64,000 nucleotides of DNA, taken from contig JAJEIO010000056.1 in assembly GCA_022827835.1 (NCBI GenBank), forward strand, positions 62,001 through 126,000, given 5' to 3'. Positions 1-8,047 of this stretch are shown piece by piece; the first letter of the stretch is position 1; each line of letters starts with the position of its first letter. The translations under genes and the position numbers were made by a program. The notes below the pieces were generated by a model. That model saw nothing but the letters and a program-made list of their open reading frames with translations. It was not told the origin of the DNA and did no database searches. This stretch comes from Candidatus Latescibacterota bacterium (lineage in GTDB: Bacteria > Latescibacterota > UBA2968 > UBA8231).

Positions 1-177
1 CCGCTCGACCCCAAAGCAAAAGCCAAAGTGCCGGGGAATTAAGACCTGTAACTGGCCGATTTGCAGGAGCGTTGGGCACAGCGAACGCTTGCCGTTTTTC
101 AGGCGGTAGTCCTTGACGCGCTGGATGATGGGGCCGGCGTAGTGATTGGGGACCCGATCGAATTGCGGATACGCCAT
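1..177 (-). CDS. ispH: IspH (HMBPP reductase), 5' part only
   Basis: The first 59 codons of a leftward gene that leaves the window at base 1. It starts at an ATG whose complement is at 175-177, six bases after an AAGGAG ribosome site. The peptide ends in HFGFCFGVER, the N-terminal motif of 4-hydroxy-3-methylbut-2-enyl diphosphate reductase, which makes IPP and DMAPP at the end of the MEP isoprenoid pathway. Cys54 should be the first of three [4Fe-4S] ligands. About 45 residues precede this motif, whereas the E. coli enzyme has about ten, so this looks like a longer-N-terminus IspH form. The remaining ligands lie outside the window, so the call rests on one motif. Confidence 0.8.
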   Translation of the reverse strand, partial: MAYPQFDRVPNHYAGPIIQRVKDYRLKNGKRSLCPTLLQIGQLQVLIPRHFGFCFGVER

Positions 178-210
178 GCGAAGCTCCTTGTGGAATTGAT
201 ATAGAAGTAC

Positions 211-238
211 ATAGTACAGCATCGGGTTAAGCTGTCAA
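211..238 (-). promoter_or_regulatory. Putative sigma-70 promoter of ispH
   Basis: On the minus strand, TTGACA (complement of 233-238) is followed after 16 bases by TACTAT (complement of 211-216). It lies about 35 bases upstream of the ispH start. The -35 is perfect and the -10 matches at 4 of 6 positions. Confidence 0.5.
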
Positions 239-313
239 TAGTGCGCCCTGCTCGGGGCCGAGCGATTGGTTATATTCCCGGCGCTGAATTCACTTGTACG
301 GGAGTGTTAAACG

Positions 314-1393
314 ATGAAATTCGTCATTCGCGCTGGAGGGGTCGGCACGCGGCTGTGGCCCTATAGCCGCGCGCGCAAGCCCAAGCAGTTCCACTGCATG
401 GCCGGCGAGCAGACCATGCTACAAGACGCGGTCGCCCGCATTGGCGCGATTGCCGCGCCAGCCGATGTGTACGTATCGACCGGAGGCTCATTGCAGTCGC
501 TGGTGAGCGAGCAGGTGCCGACGCTGCCGCCAGAGCAGGTCATCGTCGAGCCGGCGCTGCGCAATACCGGGCCGGCCATTGGCTTGGAGTGTGCGCTGTT
601 AGAGGCCCGCCATCCGGGCTGTACGGTCGCCAGTTTGGGATCGGATCACTACATAGGCCGGCCCGAGGAGTTCTGCCGCTTGTTGCAGGTCGCCGACCAA
701 GCCTTAACCGACCGGCCTGACTACTTGTTCACACTTGGGGTCAAGCCGACGCGTGCTGAGACTGGCTATGGTTACATCCGCCGTGGCTCGGTGCTGGCGC
801 AGGTGCGCGGGACGCCGGTGTACGAAGTTGCCGAGTTCACTGAAAAGCCTGCCGCACAAGAGGCGGCTGAGTACGCGGCGAGCGGCCATTATTTGTGGAA
901 CAGTAACATGTTTGTCTGGAAGGCGGCGACCGTGCTGGAGCTTTTCGCCCGCTTTGAGCCGGAGATGCACGCTGGGTTGCAGCGCATCCAAGCCGCTGTT
1001 GGCACGCCGGAAGAGGAAGGGGTCATCGCCCGCGAGTATCCAAAGCTCAAGCCGATCTCCATTGACCACGCCTTGGTCGAGCGCGCGTCCAAGGTGGCCA
1101 CGCTGGAGGCGGATATCGACTGGGGCGACATCGGCTCTTGGGCGGCGCTGACGGACGTATTGCCGACGGATGACGCGGGCAATTTGCTATCGGGCGAGGT
1201 GGTGGCGTTGGACGCGGTCCGTTCGACGGTGTACGGGCAGGCCGACAAAGTCGTGCTGCTACTGGGGGTGGAGGATTTGGTGGTGGTGGATACCGAAGAC
1301 GCGCTGCTGGTGTGTGCGAAGGGGGCTGCTCAGCAGGTGAAAGACGCGGTGGATCGTTTAAAAGAAAAGCAGGGGTACGAGAAATACCTCTAG
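314..1393 (+). CDS. manC: Mannose-1-phosphate guanylyltransferase
   Basis: A 359-residue nucleotidyltransferase that makes GDP-mannose from mannose-1-phosphate and GTP, feeding glycan synthesis in the cytoplasm. The N-terminus carries the signature AGGVGTRLWPYSRARKPKQF, followed by SLGSDHYIG (metal and nucleotide binding), the FTEKP sugar-binding motif, WNSNMFVW, and WGDIGSW near residue 275. The length fits the short form without the fused C-terminal isomerase cupin. GGGAG lies nine bases before the ATG. The gene is divergent from ispH and meets the PhyH gene tail to tail with only two bases between the stops. An Arg occupies the position before AGG where a hydrophobic residue is usual (IRAGG rather than ILAGG). 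Other sugar-1-phosphate nucleotidyltransferases are possible but fit less well. Confidence 0.88.
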   Translation: MKFVIRAGGVGTRLWPYSRARKPKQFHCMAGEQTMLQDAVARIGAIAAPADVYVSTGGSLQSLVSEQVPTLPPEQVIVEPALRNTGPAIGLECALLEARHPGCTVASLGSDHYIGRPEEFCRLLQVADQALTDRPDYLFTLGVKPTRAETGYGYIRRGSVLAQVRGTPVYEVAEFTEKPAAQEAAEYAASGHYLWNSNMFVWKAATVLELFARFEPEMHAGLQRIQAAVGTPEEEGVIAREYPKLKPISIDHALVERASKVATLEADIDWGDIGSWAALTDVLPTDDAGNLLSGEVVALDAVRSTVYGQADKVVLLLGVEDLVVVDTEDALLVCAKGAAQQVKDAVDRLKEKQGYEKYL

Positions 1394-1395
1394 GT

Positions 1396-2154
1396 TCACT
1401 CCACGTCGAGGATGTAGCGCGCTAGCGGCGAGAGCCGTTGGGCAGTTGTGGGCCGTAAATACTCGCGCTGATTGGTTTGCTGCGGGTGCTCGCGGGCGAT
1501 AAAGGCGCAGTGCAGGGTGCGGCGAGGGTCGCTGCTGTCGTTGCGATACGAGCTGTGCCAGAGGCTGCCGTTGAATATGGCGACTGAGCCGGCGCGGCCC
1601 GTTAGCTGCGCTTGCTCGGGATGGTCGGCCAAGCGGTCTTCCATGTAGTCGGTGACCCTGCCGGGTTTGTGGTGGCTGCCGGGGACGCAGCGGGTCGCGC
1701 CGTTGGCCTCGGTGAAATCGTCGAGCATCCACATGGAGTTGACGACGTGATACGGCCCGCCGGGCACGGTGGGTTGTCCCCAATCCGCATGTAGGATTTG
1801 TAAGCCATTGCCGGGCAGTGGGTCGTGCCCATTGAGCGAGTGCAGCTTAAACGGCCGCTGCAAGACGTGGAAGACCGCCGTCAGCAGCGTCGGCTGTAGG
1901 TACACAGCGTCGAAGACCGTCCCCTTGTTGACCAAATCGGCGAGGCGGCGCACGCCCTCCACCTGAGAGACCTCAGCACCGGCTTCGTCGCCCTCGCGGG
2001 CAAAAATCGCGTCAAAGGCGTGGCGCAACTCGGCTAGCCAATCGGGCGCGATGACTCCTTCCAAAATGATAAAGCCGTTGGTATCCAGTGCGCTGCATTG
2101 CGCGGGCGTCAGCGGCTGGGGGACGAAGCCCCGTTGCAACAGTTCGCTGTCCAA
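1396..2154 (-). CDS. PhyH-family Fe(II)/2-oxoglutarate dioxygenase
   Basis: A 252-residue phytanoyl-CoA-dioxygenase-like protein. It begins with the family pattern TNGFIILEGVI. A HADWG segment near residue 133 fits the HxD iron-ligand pair, GSHHKPG follows, and a distal His is in LWHSSYRN. An Arg for the 2-oxoglutarate carboxylate is plausible in DPRRTLH. I place the start at a TTG (complement of 2152-2154), nine bases after AAGGA. The open frame continues upstream into the aminotransferase gene, but that part reads as an off-frame shadow. It follows the aminotransferase stop by 17 bases and so is probably the last gene of that operon. The substrate is unknown: the family hydroxylates lipids, amino acids and alkaloid-like small molecules. 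Confidence 0.78.
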   Translation of the reverse strand: MDSELLQRGFVPQPLTPAQCSALDTNGFIILEGVIAPDWLAELRHAFDAIFAREGDEAGAEVSQVEGVRRLADLVNKGTVFDAVYLQPTLLTAVFHVLQRPFKLHSLNGHDPLPGNGLQILHADWGQPTVPGGPYHVVNSMWMLDDFTEANGATRCVPGSHHKPGRVTDYMEDRLADHPEQAQLTGRAGSVAIFNGSLWHSSYRNDSSDPRRTLHCAFIAREHPQQTNQREYLRPTTAQRLSPLARYILDVE

Positions 2155-2171
2155 AGAGAATTTTCCTTCGC

Positions 2172-3335
2172 TTAGCTGCTGGCTTGTTGTGCGAATTCGC
2201 AGATGGTGGTTACGCCGCGGCGGATGTGCTCTTCGGAGGCGGCGATGGAGATGCGCACGTGGTCGCGGCACATCTGGCCGAAGGTGCTGCCTGGAGCCAC
2301 GGCCACGCGCTTTTCTTTGAGCAGCCGGACGGCGAATTCGCCGGAGTCCATGCCAGCCGCGGAGATGTCGATCATCAGATAGATCGCGCCGCCTGGGGTG
2401 TAGTGGTACAAGTCGTATTCTCGCAGGACGTCGAGGGCGATGTCGCGGCGGCGCGCATAGGCGCGGCACATGGCGGCTACGTCGTCTTGCGGGCCGTCGA
2501 GTGCGTCGGCTGACGCTAGCTGGGAGAACCCTGTGCCACACGAGATAAACGGCTCTTGGAGCTTGGTGGCTATTTCGATGTACTCGGGATTGGCACGGGT
2601 GAAGCCGACTCGGTAGCCGGTCATGGCGTAGCTTTTGGACATGCCGGAGACGACGATGGTGCGGCCGTCCGCGTCGTGCGGCAGGGCGCTCTGATGCGGT
2701 TGGTCGAAGACGATCTGGCCGTAGATCTCGTCGGACAGCACCCACAAATCATGGCGCTGGGCCAAGGCCATGAGCTCGCGCATTAACGTCTCGTCGTACA
2801 CTTGGCCGGTGGGGTTGGAGGGCGTGCAGAGGAGGAGGAGCTTGGTGCGGGGGTTGACTAGGCGATCGATCTCGTCGAGGTCGGGCAGAAAGTGGTTTTC
2901 CGCCCGCAGATTGTAAAAGACGGGTCGGCCGTGGACGATGGAGACGGCCATCTCGTAGTTGGGCCAGCCTGGGTCGGGCAACAAGACCTCGTCGCCTGGT
3001 TCGAGTAGGGAGAGGAAAGAGGTCGCCACGCTCATGACCGCGCCGGGGGTGACGAGAATGTTTTCGCTGGTGGTTGGCACGCCGGTGCGGCGCTCGAAGT
3101 AGCGGGCCGCGGCCGCGCGCAACGCATCGACTCCGGCGTTGGGGACATACTTGGTGTGGCCGGCGCGCGCGTAGCGGCAGGTGGCTTCGACGATGGACTC
3201 TGGGGTGGCAAAATCGGGTTGCCCGACTTCGAGGTGGATGACCTCGCCCGTCTTTTCGACGGCCCAGGCCAAGTCCATGATCTCGCGGATGCCCGAGCGG
3301 GGAATGGCCGCGGGGATGCGGGCAAAAGGCTTCAT
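2172..3335 (-). CDS. PLP-dependent class I/II aminotransferase
   Basis: A 387-residue fold-type I aminotransferase, cytoplasmic. Visible motifs are HLEVGQPDF near the N-terminus, SNPTGQVYDE (substrate carboxylate region), SDEIYGQIVFD (Asp for the PLP ring nitrogen) and SGMSKSYAMTGYRVGF, holding the Schiff-base Lys and the phosphate-binding Arg. It resembles the aspartate/aromatic group. The ATG (3333-3335 complement) overlaps the stop of the preceding dehydrogenase gene in an ATGA arrangement, so the two are translationally coupled. The partnership with an aspartate-dehydrogenase-like enzyme suggests amino group handling in one pathway. The specific amino acid cannot be read from sequence. 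Confidence 0.88.
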   Translation of the reverse strand: MKPFARIPAAIPRSGIREIMDLAWAVEKTGEVIHLEVGQPDFATPESIVEATCRYARAGHTKYVPNAGVDALRAAAARYFERRTGVPTTSENILVTPGAVMSVATSFLSLLEPGDEVLLPDPGWPNYEMAVSIVHGRPVFYNLRAENHFLPDLDEIDRLVNPRTKLLLLCTPSNPTGQVYDETLMRELMALAQRHDLWVLSDEIYGQIVFDQPHQSALPHDADGRTIVVSGMSKSYAMTGYRVGFTRANPEYIEIATKLQEPFISCGTGFSQLASADALDGPQDDVAAMCRAYARRRDIALDVLREYDLYHYTPGGAIYLMIDISAAGMDSGEFAVRLLKEKRVAVAPGSTFGQMCRDHVRISIAASEEHIRRGVTTICEFAQQASS

Positions 3336-4129
3336 CGGATGTGGATGCCCGGGCCGGTCGCGCCGATCATCTGCACAGTGTTGTAGATGGAGGTTGGCGT
3401 CGAGGCTCCGGTGACGCCGGTGATGCCTTCGCTGCGTGCGACCTTGAGGTCGAGTCCGGGGCCCTGGGCGTGGATTTCGACGATGGCTTCGGTCCACTCT
3501 GGGCTTACCAGCAGCAGCGAGTGCGTGCGGTCGAAGCCGATGCCGGCGTACGCGATGGCCGCGTGGGTGTTGACGTTGCGCGGGAAGAGCGGGCAGATGC
3601 CGCGCGTCGGGCCGTCGTAGAGGACTGTTTCTTCTTTGATATCGTCGGGGTCGAGGCCAGCGGCTGCGCAATCGACGTTGTGCGGGGGCTTTTTCATTAC
3701 CACATCGACCGACTCCCACACGTCGCGGTTTTCCAACAGCGCATCCATGCCGACTACGCCGCCGTGCGGGACGAAGGCGCGGGTGCCAGCGCGGCGGGTG
3801 GTCTCCTCGATGGTGGTTTCGACGGCTCGGTCGGCGAGGGCGGTCACTGAGATGAACATGTAGTTGGTTTTTTCGAGGATCGTCTGTCCCCACTGGCGGG
3901 TGACGTCCGGGTGGGCCATCTCGACGACGAGGTCGGGCTGCCGAGATTCGAAGTCGCTCAAATCCGCTAGGCAGAGGTCGGCGGGGAGGTTTTGGACGGC
4001 AGCGGCCATTTGATCGTGGACGAAGACGACCTCCATGCCGTTGTCTGCGTCAGCGTCTATCATCTTGTGGACGACTTGGCCGATCTGGCCGTAGCCGATT
4101 AGGCCGATACGGGTCGTTTGTTGGCTCAT
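3332..4129 (-). CDS. Aspartate dehydrogenase-like oxidoreductase
   Basis: A 265-residue NAD(P)-binding protein of the L-aspartate dehydrogenase family (NAD_binding_3 plus Asp_DH_C). It starts with the Rossmann motif IGLIGYGQIGQ. It contains VPHGGVVGMDAL in mid-protein and FPRNVNTHAAIAYAG, matching the family's conserved PxNxN segment. The classical reaction converts aspartate and NAD(P)+ to iminoaspartate, which can feed NAD synthesis. No nadA or nadC is nearby, and the gene overlaps an aminotransferase, so a related amino acid may be the substrate instead. AGGAG lies seven bases before the ATG. The start chosen drops an N-terminal extension that has no ribosome site. Confidence 0.75.
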   Translation of the reverse strand: MSQQTTRIGLIGYGQIGQVVHKMIDADADNGMEVVFVHDQMAAAVQNLPADLCLADLSDFESRQPDLVVEMAHPDVTRQWGQTILEKTNYMFISVTALADRAVETTIEETTRRAGTRAFVPHGGVVGMDALLENRDVWESVDVVMKKPPHNVDCAAAGLDPDDIKEETVLYDGPTRGICPLFPRNVNTHAAIAYAGIGFDRTHSLLLVSPEWTEAIVEIHAQGPGLDLKVARSEGITGVTGASTPTSIYNTVQMIGATGPGIHIR

Positions 4130-4284
4130 GGTCTGGCTCCTCAAAACGGGGTGAAAGCAGAAGTAGCGAATATATGCACTGGCCGGGGATATGGCGAACA
4201 AACGGCGCGTTTTGGCTGGCAGGGAAGGTTTCCCCTGCCGCACCGTTCAGAAGCGCAGCGTGGCGACGGCGGACAAGCGGTCTC

Positions 4285-5301
4285 TCAATCCCGCCAATCG
4301 ACGACCACCCCGACGATATCCCCATCTCGCTCCCGCTTAATGCGCTCGAACATCGCCGGCATCTCGGCGCATCCGATCCGATGGGTAATGCAGTGTTCCC
4401 ACTTGAGCACGCCCATCGCCATGTTCTTGATCACAGCGCGGCGGCAGGGCTGCCAGCCATCGTCGCAGGGAAAGAACATCTGTAGCCGCTTGCCGTGCGG
4501 CGTAGGAAAGTCCAGCGAGATCGGATCGTCCCCGTAGTGGCCCTGCCAGACGAAAGACCCAAACCGCCGACAGAGGGCAATCGCCGGATCGATGCACTGC
4601 GGATGCCCGGTACACTCGAATACCATATCGGCACCTTCGGGCGCGAGTTCCTGTACTACAGCGGCCACGTCCTGCTCTTTGCTATTGATTGCACAATCCG
4701 CGCCCAGTGCCTTGGCGACCGCCAGCGGTTTTTCATCAATATCCACTGCCACCACCACGCACCCCCGCTGGGCACAAGCCGCCACCACGCCTAAGCCAAT
4801 CATCCCCACCCCGTGCACCACCACCGTATCTCCCATGCGCGGATTGGCCATATCGACGCCATAGAGCCCCACGGCCGGCATCACAAACAAACTCGCCACA
4901 TCCATTCCCGCTCCAGGCACCATCTTGGCCACGCCATGCGTGGTATTGGGCCGAGTTACGACGCGGCTGCAATGCCCGCCGGAAACGCACCCGACCTCTG
5001 TCCCGTCGGCCAGCCTCATCGCGTCATTGCCGCGAAAGTACACTTCGTCGCCGACCGCAAAATTGTCGATGTCGGTGCCGACGGCTTCTATGGTGCCCGT
5101 GCCCTGATAGCCGGTACACAACGGAAAGGGGTTGCGATTCATCTTGCTGATCTTGCCGCTGATCAGTCCGAACTCAGTGCCGATACTGACTCCAGTGAAA
5201 TGGGTGCGGATCGCGACTTGGTCGGGGGCAGGATCGTTCAGTCCGACCTCAGTCAACGCGAAATTTTGCTGTTCGTCGCAGATGAGCGCTTTGGCATTCA
5301 T
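4285..5301 (-). CDS. MDR-family zinc-type alcohol dehydrogenase-like protein
   Basis: A 338-residue medium-chain dehydrogenase/reductase. It has a GroES-like N-domain (GTEFGLISGK, then GYQGTGTIEAVG, then VGDEVYF) and a Rossmann domain with VHGVGMIGLGVVAACAQRG near residue 165, ending in VDIDEKPLAVAKALGAD. The catalytic-zinc Cys normally found in C-G-(V/I)-C/S-G-T-(D/E) is replaced: the segment reads FTGVSIGTEF. No four-Cys structural zinc lobe is visible either, so a zinc-free reductase is likely. AAAGGA lies six bases before the ATG. It is upstream of the AspDH-aminotransferase-PhyH genes on the same strand, separated by 155 bases, and may belong to the same pathway. Substrate unknown. Confidence 0.8.
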   Translation of the reverse strand: MNAKALICDEQQNFALTEVGLNDPAPDQVAIRTHFTGVSIGTEFGLISGKISKMNRNPFPLCTGYQGTGTIEAVGTDIDNFAVGDEVYFRGNDAMRLADGTEVGCVSGGHCSRVVTRPNTTHGVAKMVPGAGMDVASLFVMPAVGLYGVDMANPRMGDTVVVHGVGMIGLGVVAACAQRGCVVVAVDIDEKPLAVAKALGADCAINSKEQDVAAVVQELAPEGADMVFECTGHPQCIDPAIALCRRFGSFVWQGHYGDDPISLDFPTPHGKRLQMFFPCDDGWQPCRRAVIKNMAMGVLKWEHCITHRIGCAEMPAMFERIKRERDGDIVGVVVDWRD

Positions 5302-5388
5302 GGAAAATCCTTTCGGGTGTTTTGTAGATTGGACTTTGGCGATTTTGAGGGCATAAGTTGGTAGCCGTCCGCTGAGGCGGATGAATAC

Positions 5389-7875
5389 TTATTTCCGCTC
5401 GGAGATTTTGCAGACCCAGATGCTGATTTCGTAGAGCAGGAGCAGGGGCAGGGCCATGAGGATTTGGGAGACGGGATCGGGCGGCGTGAAGATCGCGCCG
5501 AGGACGAAGATGCCGATGATGGCGTAGCGGCGGATACGGCGCATCCGCGCGGCGGTCAGCACCCCGACTTTGGCCAAAAAGAGCGACAGCACGGGCATTT
5601 CAAAGACAATGCCAAAGCCGGCGATCAGCCGCAGCACAAAGCCGATGTATTCGTCGGCCGCCCATTGCGAGGTCATGTCGGGCGGCTCTAGCGCGAGGAA
5701 AAAGCGCAGCCCGAGCGGGAGGACGATGTAATAGGCGATCATTGCGCCGATTGAAAAGCAGAAGACGCTCAGCGAGATAATGGGCAGCGTGAGCCGTTTC
5801 TCGCGCTGTAAAAGCCCTGGGGCGACAAAGCGCCAGGCTTGGTAGAAGATGACCGGCAGCGCCAGCAGTAGCCCACCGACGAAGGCGATTTGCAGGCTGA
5901 TGAAGAAGTAGGTCATGGGCCGCAGGGCTTGCAGCCGGCGCGCTGGAGGCAGGTCGGCGATGGACGCGTCCGGCTCCGGTGCCGCATCGGGCTGACCCAA
6001 CCACTGGTTCACTAGCCTTTTGACCGCCAGGACCACGCCCGAGGATTGCTGGCCCTCCAAGCTGAGGACGGCCTCTTCGTACGGCCGGGTCAAGATCTGC
6101 ATAATCGAGTCGGAAAAGGCGAAGCAGATTACCGCGCCTACGACGAGCGCGGCTAGGGCCTTGAGAATGCGCCAGCGGAGTTCTTCGAGGTGGTCGAGAA
6201 AGGGCATGTTGGCTTCTCGGGGCGAGTCTGGTTCGTGGGGGGATTCTGGGTCGTGTTCAGCATCTATGTCGTGATCAACTTCTGGGTCGTGTTCAGCATC
6301 TGGATCGCGGTCAGTCTCTGGATCGTGTTCAGCTTCCGCTGGCTCGCGGGCGGGTCGCGGCTTGAGGAAGCGGGCGACGAGGGCGACTAGAACGATCAGC
6401 AGACAGCCCCAAGCGAAAAGGTCGCCGTGCCGGGTGTAGAAGGTCGTGGGTTGGCCGACTGGCACGGTGGCAACTGCGACTGCGGATGTGAAAAGATCGG
6501 TCGCCTCGTGAGTGCGGCCAAACGGGTCGATGAACAGGGAGATGCCGGTGGTGGCGGAGCGGGCGATGGCCGTGCGGTTTTCAACGGCGCGCATGGCGTT
6601 GATGAGCGCGTGTTGATAGGGCCCCGCGCTGCGGCCAAACCACGAGTCATTGGTGATGTTGACCAGTACGCGCGCCCCGGACGCCACGTGCTGGCGCACT
6701 AGATCGGGAAAGATGGACTCAAAGCAGATGAGTACGGCAAAGGGGTGCCGGGGATGGGCAAAAACCGCGTGCTCGGTACCGCGCGCGAATTCGGCCGGGC
6801 CGAGGTCGCCGGTCAGGCGGGTCCAATCGATGTCGCGCAGCAGGGGGATGGCGTCGCGGTAGGGCGTCCGCTCGCCAAAGGGCACTAAGTGCATTTTGGC
6901 GTATGAAGGCAGGGTGGTAGCCCCGGGTTGGACGAAAAAGGCCGCGTTGTAGTTCGCGTGCGGCGCGCCGGTCAGCAAGGGGATGTCCAGTTCTTCGACG
7001 AGCGCTTGGATGCGACCTCGGCAACCAGCCCGGCGCACAGGATCGCACGGCACGGCGGTTTCGGGCCAGACCAGCAGCTCGGGGTCGCGCTTGGCTGCTT
7101 GGCGCGAGAGTGTGGAGAGAGCTGAGAAAGTGCGCTCCAGCCCGTTGGGACCCCACTTGTCGGCGTACGTAGTGTTCGGTTGGATCAGGCCGATGCGCAG
7201 GCTCTCTTCCGGGACGGTGGTCGCCATTGCGCTCTGTGCGTGAACCCAAGGCAAGAGATAGCCCAAGGCAACGCCCGCGAGAAAGACGCGCCGCTCGACG
7301 AGCGCCAAGTAGAACAGCGCGTTGAGGCCGACGACCCAACAGGAGACGCCAAAGACGCCGGTCCAGGTGGCGTACTGGATGAAATGGGGCAGGGCTGCTT
7401 GGCTGTGCCCCAATAGGAGCCAAGGAAAACCCAACTCTCCGAGCGAGAGCAGATATTCCTGCCCAGTCCATAGCAAAGGCAGCAGCGCGAGCGCCTTCGC
7501 ACCCCACCGCGCAGCGAGCACGTTGAACAGCCCGGTGCAGAGGCCAGTAAAAAGGCCCAAATAAGCGGCCATTAGCCCGGTGCCTCCGACGACGGCAGGC
7601 CCGCCGCCTTGGGTATATGCCACCCAGTACAGGGACAGCAGGTTCCACACTAACCCACTGATCCAGCCCGCGGCAAAGCCGGATTTGAAGCCGCGGCCTT
7701 TTAGCGCGATCAGCAGAGGCACTAGCGCACAATGGGCCCAGAGCGGATGATAGAGAAAGGCGAGGGGGTGATCGGGGTGGCTGGGAAAGGCCAGCGAGAG
7801 CAAGGCCCCGCTCAGTGCGGCGAGCAACAGGCGAGAAAGCGGGGTTAGGGCCAGAGCAAAGCGCGGGTTAGACAT
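5389..7875 (-). CDS. lnt-tatC: Fused Lnt apolipoprotein N-acyltransferase - TatC translocase
   Basis: A single 828-codon frame. Residues 1 to about 500 are Lnt, which adds the third acyl chain to lipoproteins: six or more N-terminal membrane segments, then a nitrilase domain with the catalytic triad Glu272 (WPETAVP), Lys327 (YAKMHLVPFGE) and Cys384 (LICFES), then a last membrane segment. Residues about 505-555 are a hydrophilic Asp/Glu/His/Pro repeat. Residues 557-828 are TatC, the twin-arginine translocase core, starting MPFLDHLEELRWRI and carrying six hydrophobic segments. Both halves look complete. TatC could also start at its own ATG (complement of 6205-6207), but only a weak GAGAAG precedes it. 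No tatA is nearby. Termini of Lnt and TatC both face the cytoplasm, so the fusion is topologically possible. Confidence 0.88.
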   Translation of the reverse strand: MSNPRFALALTPLSRLLLAALSGALLSLAFPSHPDHPLAFLYHPLWAHCALVPLLIALKGRGFKSGFAAGWISGLVWNLLSLYWVAYTQGGGPAVVGGTGLMAAYLGLFTGLCTGLFNVLAARWGAKALALLPLLWTGQEYLLSLGELGFPWLLLGHSQAALPHFIQYATWTGVFGVSCWVVGLNALFYLALVERRVFLAGVALGYLLPWVHAQSAMATTVPEESLRIGLIQPNTTYADKWGPNGLERTFSALSTLSRQAAKRDPELLVWPETAVPCDPVRRAGCRGRIQALVEELDIPLLTGAPHANYNAAFFVQPGATTLPSYAKMHLVPFGERTPYRDAIPLLRDIDWTRLTGDLGPAEFARGTEHAVFAHPRHPFAVLICFESIFPDLVRQHVASGARVLVNITNDSWFGRSAGPYQHALINAMRAVENRTAIARSATTGISLFIDPFGRTHEATDLFTSAVAVATVPVGQPTTFYTRHGDLFAWGCLLIVLVALVARFLKPRPAREPAEAEHDPETDRDPDAEHDPEVDHDIDAEHDPESPHEPDSPREANMPFLDHLEELRWRILKALAALVVGAVICFAFSDSIMQILTRPYEEAVLSLEGQQSSGVVLAVKRLVNQWLGQPDAAPEPDASIADLPPARRLQALRPMTYFFISLQIAFVGGLLLALPVIFYQAWRFVAPGLLQREKRLTLPIISLSVFCFSIGAMIAYYIVLPLGLRFFLALEPPDMTSQWAADEYIGFVLRLIAGFGIVFEMPVLSLFLAKVGVLTAARMRRIRRYAIIGIFVLGAIFTPPDPVSQILMALPLLLLYEISIWVCKISERK
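6244..6337 (-). repeat. 36-base tandem repeat in the Lnt-TatC linker
   Basis: Two full 36-base units (6244-6279 and 6280-6315) and a third partial unit to about 6337 share a core TCTGGRTCGTGTTCAGC (plus-strand reading). On the coding strand each unit encodes 12 residues of the type DAEHDPEVDHDI. The unit is a multiple of three, so copy number can change without breaking the frame. Confidence 0.85.
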
Positions 7876-7933
7876 CGGCAGTGGGGGGTAATGCGCAAAA
7901 ATATAGGAGGGAGGCCGAGGCAGAGCAAGGTGC

Positions 7934-7949
7934 TGGCACAGATTGTGCT
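7934..7949 (+). promoter_or_regulatory. Sigma-54-like element / short palindrome upstream of radC
   Basis: TGGCACAGATTGTGCT fits the sigma-54 pattern TGGCACrN4TTGCW except for one base in the -12 box. The same bases contain GCACA-GAT-TGTGC, a perfect 5-base inverted repeat, so it could equally be an operator. It is about 100 bases before the radC start. A chance match is quite possible. Confidence 0.2.
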
Positions 7950-8047
7950 TATACGTCGGTTGCGTCTAGTGCCCAGCGGCTCGTGGGGGCTAGACGTTAC
8001 ATTCGCGTGGTTTTTTTGCTACAACTTTGCCCAAGGAGGAATGCGCC

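Noticed and set aside
2155-2745. N-terminal extension of the PhyH frame running through the aminotransferase gene
   Set aside because: It is Arg-rich off-frame shadow of a clear gene on the same strand and has no ribosome site; the TTG at 2154 with AAGGA explains the start.
4118-5364. Several rightward frames opposite the MDR gene
   Set aside because: They follow the high-G+C antisense codon pattern, lack ribosome sites and contain no recognisable domain.
6040-6345. Frameshift or assembly error joining lnt and tatC
   Set aside because: The frame is continuous, the linker is an in-frame repeat with hydrophilic coding character, and no stop or slippery site is seen. It still needs read support, as stated in the finding.
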